From Paenibacillus_E sp040812395 (GTDB taxonomy: Bacteria; Bacillota; Bacilli; Paenibacillales; NBRC-103111), in the NCBI RefSeq assembly GCF_040812395.1, contig NZ_JBFNXH010000008.1:1-64000 (forward strand): a stretch of DNA of 64,000 nt, read 5' to 3'. Shown piece by piece: positions 60,699-64,000 of the stretch. The position numbers were made by a program, and so were the translations under genes. Position 1 is the stretch's first letter. Every line of letters starts with the position of its first letter. The notes under the pieces are model-generated. The model was not told where the DNA came from and did no database searches. It saw nothing but the letters and a program-made list of their open reading frames with translations.

Positions 60699-61460
60699 GT
60701 GGAGTACACCGTGCAAAAGCTAGGCGTGCTGGCGGGAATCAGTACGCGGACACTCCGTTATTATGATGAAATTGGCATTCTCAAGCCGGCGAGAATCAAT
60801 TCATCCGGGTACCGCATTTATGGGCAGTCAGAGGTTGACCGGCTGCAGCAAATTCTATTTTATCGGGAGCTGGGCGTCAGCTTGGAAGAAATCAAGGAAC
60901 TGATCTCCTCGCCTTCCTATGATGCCGATCAGGCACTGAGGGAACATCGCGGGAAACTCTTGGCGAAACGGAAACAAATCGATATACTCATCGCCAATGT
61001 CGATCTGACACTAGCCCAGAGAGAGGGGAGCAAAACAATGAATGATCAGCAGAAATTCGAAGGCTTTAAGCAGCAATTCATTGACAAGAACGAAAAGCAA
61101 TATGGCGCGGAGATTCGCTCCAAATACGGTGCGGCTCCAATCGACAAGGCGAATATAAAAATAAAAGGCATGACCGAGAAGCGGCATGCCGAGATCGAAC
61201 AATTAGGTGCAGACATTCATGCAGCACTTGCTGAGGCTTTCGTCACAGGCGACCCTGCAGGGGCGCTTGCCCAGAAGGCTGCGGACCTTCATCGGCAATG
61301 GCTGAGCTTCTACTGGGACAGCTACAGTAAAGAAGCCCATGCAGGGGTTGCCCAGATGTATGTGGATGACGAAAGATTTACCGCTTACTACGATCAAGAC
61401 CGGCCTGGCATGGCTAAATTTCTTAGAGATGCCGTTGTTATCTATATGGGGCGCGGGTGA
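60699..61460 (+). CDS. TipA-like MerR-family activator
   Basis: A 253-aa regulator: MerR HTH (1-70, YTVQKLGVLAGISTRTLRYYDEIGILKPARINSSGYRIYG), a coiled-coil linker (about 80-112) and a TipAS domain (about 125-250), the part that binds thiopeptides or other drugs in family members. The GTG at 60699 is 7 nt after AGGAGG; the frame opens at 60675. A short isoform from the internal ATG in KTMNDQQKFEGF, as in tipA (TipAS), may also be made: it has GAGAGGGGA upstream (61020-61030). Confidence 0.87.
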   Translation: MEYTVQKLGVLAGISTRTLRYYDEIGILKPARINSSGYRIYGQSEVDRLQQILFYRELGVSLEEIKELISSPSYDADQALREHRGKLLAKRKQIDILIANVDLTLAQREGSKTMNDQQKFEGFKQQFIDKNEKQYGAEIRSKYGAAPIDKANIKIKGMTEKRHAEIEQLGADIHAALAEAFVTGDPAGALAQKAADLHRQWLSFYWDSYSKEAHAGVAQMYVDDERFTAYYDQDRPGMAKFLRDAVVIYMGRG

Positions 61461-61538
61461 GTGGAATGTAGATGCCTTATGGATAGGCATATTCGCTCAG
61501 ACATATAGCTTAGAATGATTTGGGGCACTAGCCTTATC

Positions 61539-62276
61539 TCATGAACCAGTGTTAGGCTGCTTGGCAGGAATCGCTTTCCGGTAATTGAGAAGCTCAGAGA
61601 CGGTAACGAACCGGTAACCTCTCTTGGTCAATTCAGGCAAGATGATCTTGAGCGCATCGATCGTCTGTGTAGGGCCTTCCACATAATCGTGGAATAAGAC
61701 AATATTGCCATTGCTTGAATGCAACAATACACGGTCAACAATTCTTTTGACTCCTGGGGTGCTCCAGTCTTTGGTATCGAGCTGCCAGGACCACAACACC
61801 ATCTTATAGCCTTCTTTTTTGACGACAGAAACCAGGTTGTCATTAAAAACGCCGCCAGGCGGACGGAATAATTGACAGCGGTATCCGGTAGTGGCGTGAA
61901 TAATTTCCTCGGCTTTGTTAATTTCCTTTTTCATATTGGTATTTCCGCCTAAATAGGCATGACTATATGTATGATTGGCAAGTTCGTGCCCTTCCTCCAA
62001 CTCGCGTTTAAGCAAGTCTGGATACAATTTCACCTTGTTTCCGACAACGAAAAAAGTCGCTTGCGCCTGATATTGTTTGAGCAAATCCAAGATTTGCGGG
62101 GTATACGTCGGATGAGGGCCGTCATCAAAGGTTAGGGCAATGACTTTCTCATCCGTATTAATTTCCCACACCACTTCGCCGCGATCTTCGTAATAGGCCC
62201 GGTTTTTCTTGGGGCTAGCGCTGGCAGTGGACTGAAACAACAACAAAAAGATGCTTAGTGCTGCGATAATTCTCAT
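61539..62276 (-). CDS. Secreted polysaccharide deacetylase (NodB fold)
   Basis: A 245-aa exported deacetylase with a signal peptide ending SASA. NodB motifs: LTFDDGPHPT, HELANHTYSHA, FRPPGGVFND, LWSWQLDTKDW and VLFHDY. The ATG at 62276 is 5 nt after AGGAGG; the frame opens at 62342. It is a close paralog of the gene at 20271. Both act outside the cell, on wall or exopolysaccharide. Confidence 0.9.
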   Translation of the reverse strand: MRIIAALSIFLLLFQSTASASPKKNRAYYEDRGEVVWEINTDEKVIALTFDDGPHPTYTPQILDLLKQYQAQATFFVVGNKVKLYPDLLKRELEEGHELANHTYSHAYLGGNTNMKKEINKAEEIIHATTGYRCQLFRPPGGVFNDNLVSVVKKEGYKMVLWSWQLDTKDWSTPGVKRIVDRVLLHSSNGNIVLFHDYVEGPTQTIDALKIILPELTKRGYRFVTVSELLNYRKAIPAKQPNTGS

Positions 62277-62350
62277 GATGCCTCCTAAATGAACGTGTAA
62301 TTTTAAGAAATAGGATGCCTCTGATAAACAGCAAATATCCAAGTGTAAAC

Positions 62351-62391
62351 AAAAACGCCATCAGGGGCGGCAACCCCAGAATGGCGTTTTT
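62351..62391. terminator. Bidirectional hairpin upstream of the deacetylase
   Basis: The arms aaaaacgccat / atggcgttttt enclose an inner ggggcggcaacccc hairpin. T runs on both sides make it work either way. It lies 5' of the deacetylase gene and would stop read-through across repeat copy D. Confidence 0.8.
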
Positions 62392-62405
62392 ATGAACAAC
62401 AGTGT

Positions 62406-62946
62406 GTTTAAATCCTTACAGAGCTAAAGCGTTAGGGAAGCACATTCTAACACGCCAGAAAGCATATGTCGTTAGATTTGTGTGTGACGAGCTCGCAGAG
62501 CGGAGAGATTCCGCACGGATCGTGTGGTGCGAGCATTGGACTTGATGGACGTAGAAAATCCGGAAAGTGCCACAGCGGACTGGAGTATATGAAATACCGC
62601 TTTGCGGCCTCGATCTGCGATAGATCGTCTTTTTGCACGGTTGAGCGGAACGTAGGTACGCTATGAGGTGGTATTTTCGGTTGTAGGGACGTTTCGCGGA
62701 ACTACCGTATCCTATGAGTAGGAAATGCTGGGTTTCAGGCACGTTTTCGCTGATTTAACGCACCCTAGTTCCGCTTCAGGGGGAGAAAAGGGATGTTGCC
62801 GTGGAATAAGGCATCGTAGTTCCGCCGACATCGCTGTGTATGGGGAATTGGCGGTCCGGCAGCACCTCCTTGGTTTTCTTGCGAAGCTTGCGGAGGCGAG
62901 TATCCGGAATTTTACAAAGACATTCATGGATAGGAATACCGAATCG
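62406..62946 (+). repeat. Dispersed intergenic repeat, copy D
   Basis: The same 5' block as copy C, followed by the full core. The ~22-nt units lie near 62643 and 62696 (forward) and 62750 and 62806 (inverted). The 3' module of copies B and C is missing; the copy ends just before a terminator. Several short ORFs here have no ribosome site. Confidence 0.85.
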
Positions 62947-62948
62947 AA

Positions 62949-62977
62949 GGGCCTGAGGCACAGCCTCAGGCCCTTCT
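62949..62977 (-). terminator. Terminator after catE
   Basis: The perfect arms gggcctgagg / cctcaggccc have a short loop. The hairpin lies downstream of the minus-strand stop at 63004. Very similar to the hairpin after sspI at 38362. Confidence 0.8.
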
Positions 62978-63003
62978 TATGAAAAGCTACGCGTCGATGG
63001 ATC

Positions 63004-63870
63004 TCAGATCGCTGTTATCATACGTAATTGAACCCCAGAGGGATCGATTACCACAAACGCATGATCCTGCTCGGTGACGGTATATCCGGCTTGCTGCAGG
63101 CGCTCGCGAGCGTGCTTTCTTTCTTCCGAATTTGGGAAAACGATCGTGTAATATTCAAGTCCAGTGCCATTGGCTGGAGGCAATGGGGCATCTTGGCCAG
63201 CCCAAAGATTCATGCCAATATGGTGATGGTAGCCCCCTGCGGAGATAAACAAGGCTCTCATTGCAGCTGCGGCATCAGCGACGATATCGAAGCCAAGGAT
63301 ATCGCAGTAAAAATGCTTGGACGTCTGAAGGTCTTTCACATGAAAATGAATGTGCCCCATGGTCGTGCCTGCGGGGAGACCGTTCCATTCGTGCCCTTCC
63401 GCTTCGCTGAGCAGCCCGTCCCAATCAATTGGATCGGAGGCCATGAGATAGTTGCCCTCAGCATCGCGGCGCCACATCTCCTTAGGCCGATCGCAATAAA
63501 TTTCAATTCCGTTATTATCCGGATCGGCGATATAAAGCGCCTCGCTGACTAAGTGATCGGCTTGACCGATATGAATGCCCGATTGGATCAGATTCCGCAA
63601 AGATAAGCCTAAGTCCCGGCGTGTTGGCAGCAAAATGGCAAAGTGATATAGACCGGCAGCCGACCTGCGCGGGAGTATCTGTGCCTGTGGTATTTCAGTC
63701 AGGGTAAGAAAAGGCGTATGCCCGTCAACCGTTAACTCAGCCTGTTTCGGGTTTGCTTGCAATACCTTCAAGCCTACGACTTCTTGATAAAAGCGGATGG
63801 ATCGCTCCAAATCCGATACCTTCAGTTTGACCAGTCCTAACTTAATGTCGGGATGCAGCTTGGTAGACAT
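63004..63870 (-). CDS. catE: Catechol 2,3-dioxygenase-like VOC protein
   Basis: A 288-aa two-domain extradiol dioxygenase of the B. subtilis CatE type. Domain 1 (8-125) has VKLKVSDLERSIRFYQEVVGL; domain 2 (150-280) has GHIHFHVKDLQTSKHFYCDILGFDIV, YHHHIGMN and the metal Glu in the GLEYYTIV area. The ATG follows AAGGAG at slightly long spacing. It detoxifies catechols or quinone precursors in Bacillus, under control of DUF24 or MarR-type repressors. A palindrome lies upstream. Confidence 0.88.
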   Translation of the reverse strand: MSTKLHPDIKLGLVKLKVSDLERSIRFYQEVVGLKVLQANPKQAELTVDGHTPFLTLTEIPQAQILPRRSAAGLYHFAILLPTRRDLGLSLRNLIQSGIHIGQADHLVSEALYIADPDNNGIEIYCDRPKEMWRRDAEGNYLMASDPIDWDGLLSEAEGHEWNGLPAGTTMGHIHFHVKDLQTSKHFYCDILGFDIVADAAAAMRALFISAGGYHHHIGMNLWAGQDAPLPPANGTGLEYYTIVFPNSEERKHARERLQQAGYTVTEQDHAFVVIDPSGVQLRMITAI

Positions 63871-63900
63871 CCATGAGTCACTCCTTATTGCTTACTATTT

Positions 63901-63931
63901 GTAACTAAGTTTAATATAGTTATTTAGTTAC
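63901..63931 (-). promoter_or_regulatory. Palindromic operator upstream of catE
   Basis: The 8-bp arms gtaactaa / ttagttac with a 15-nt AT-rich centre lie 30 nt before the catE start, over the likely -10 region. MarR/DUF24-type repressors bind such sites; the HxlR protein at 37445 is one candidate of many. Confidence 0.5.
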
Positions 63932-64000
63932 GTCAAATCATATATTTATTTTATGATTAATGCGCACTCTATATGTACAGGCTGCTGCAAAGCCGGGCTT

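Noticed and set aside
1..64000. CRISPR array, prophage or plasmid origin
   Set aside because: No regularly spaced repeats, cas, phage structural, integrase or replication genes were seen.

Overview
The window looks like a chromosomal segment of a spore-forming, low-to-mid G+C Firmicute of the Paenibacillaceae (Paenibacillus or a close relative). The clues are an sspI-type small acid-soluble spore protein gene with a sigma-G-like promoter, three YjcZ-like mini membrane proteins, a YesM/YesN two-component pair driving LplB/LplC/LplA-type sugar uptake genes, a lia cell-envelope stress locus, a ydaJKLMN-type polysaccharide operon, a c-di-AMP riboswitch, a TRAP-type trp leader and frequent TTG/GTG starts with strong AGGAGG sites. 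No transposase, phage or plasmid gene was seen.

Layout. 1-700: tail of a tRNA cluster (Tyr, Trp, His, Gln, Gly, Cys, Leu, Leu). 0.87-9.5 kb: sensor kinase and AraC-type regulator, ABC sugar importer and a GH1 beta-glucosidase. 9.5-14.6 kb: a YjcZ-like peptide, methyltransferase, ROK regulator, alpha/beta hydrolase, a small HTH protein and an MFS transporter. 14.7-19.8 kb: a membrane-anchored molybdopterin oxidoreductase with MOSC, mobA, moaA and moeA. 19.9-23 kb: two more YjcZ-like peptides, a polysaccharide deacetylase, a 71-residue protein that is 48% methionine, and a 3D-domain wall protein behind a c-di-AMP riboswitch. 23.2-27.5 kb: LiaI-like, LiaH/PspA, LiaF, LiaS and LiaR genes, then signal peptidase I. 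28-40 kb: mostly housekeeping (cysK, zwf, prfC, K+ channel regulator, rRNA/tRNA methyltransferase), a glycosyltransferase/ATP-grasp pair and sspI. 40.5-46.9 kb: a PadR-controlled membrane operon, an MBL-fold hydrolase, and a chemoreceptor paired with a sugar-binding lipoprotein. 47.7-50.9 kb: a fused anthranilate synthase under a TRAP-type leader, then a MOSC protein. 51-60.2 kb: two secreted tandem CBM21-like proteins followed by ydaJKLMN. 60.2-64 kb: small hypothetical, TipA-like MerR regulator, deacetylase and catE-like dioxygenase.

The gene-free stretches at about 27.6-28.0, 37.8-38.35, 46.9-47.6 and 62.4-62.95 kb are four copies, all in the same orientation, of one 0.45-0.65 kb non-coding repeat. 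Each copy holds four copies of a ~22-nt unit arranged forward, forward, inverted, inverted. I do not recognise it as a named family. The most notable observations are this repeat, the 11-triplet TRAP site with an SD-sequestering hairpin before trpE(G), and the methionine-rich mini-protein followed by a row of four hairpins.

All calls come from reading the sequence; no database search was run.
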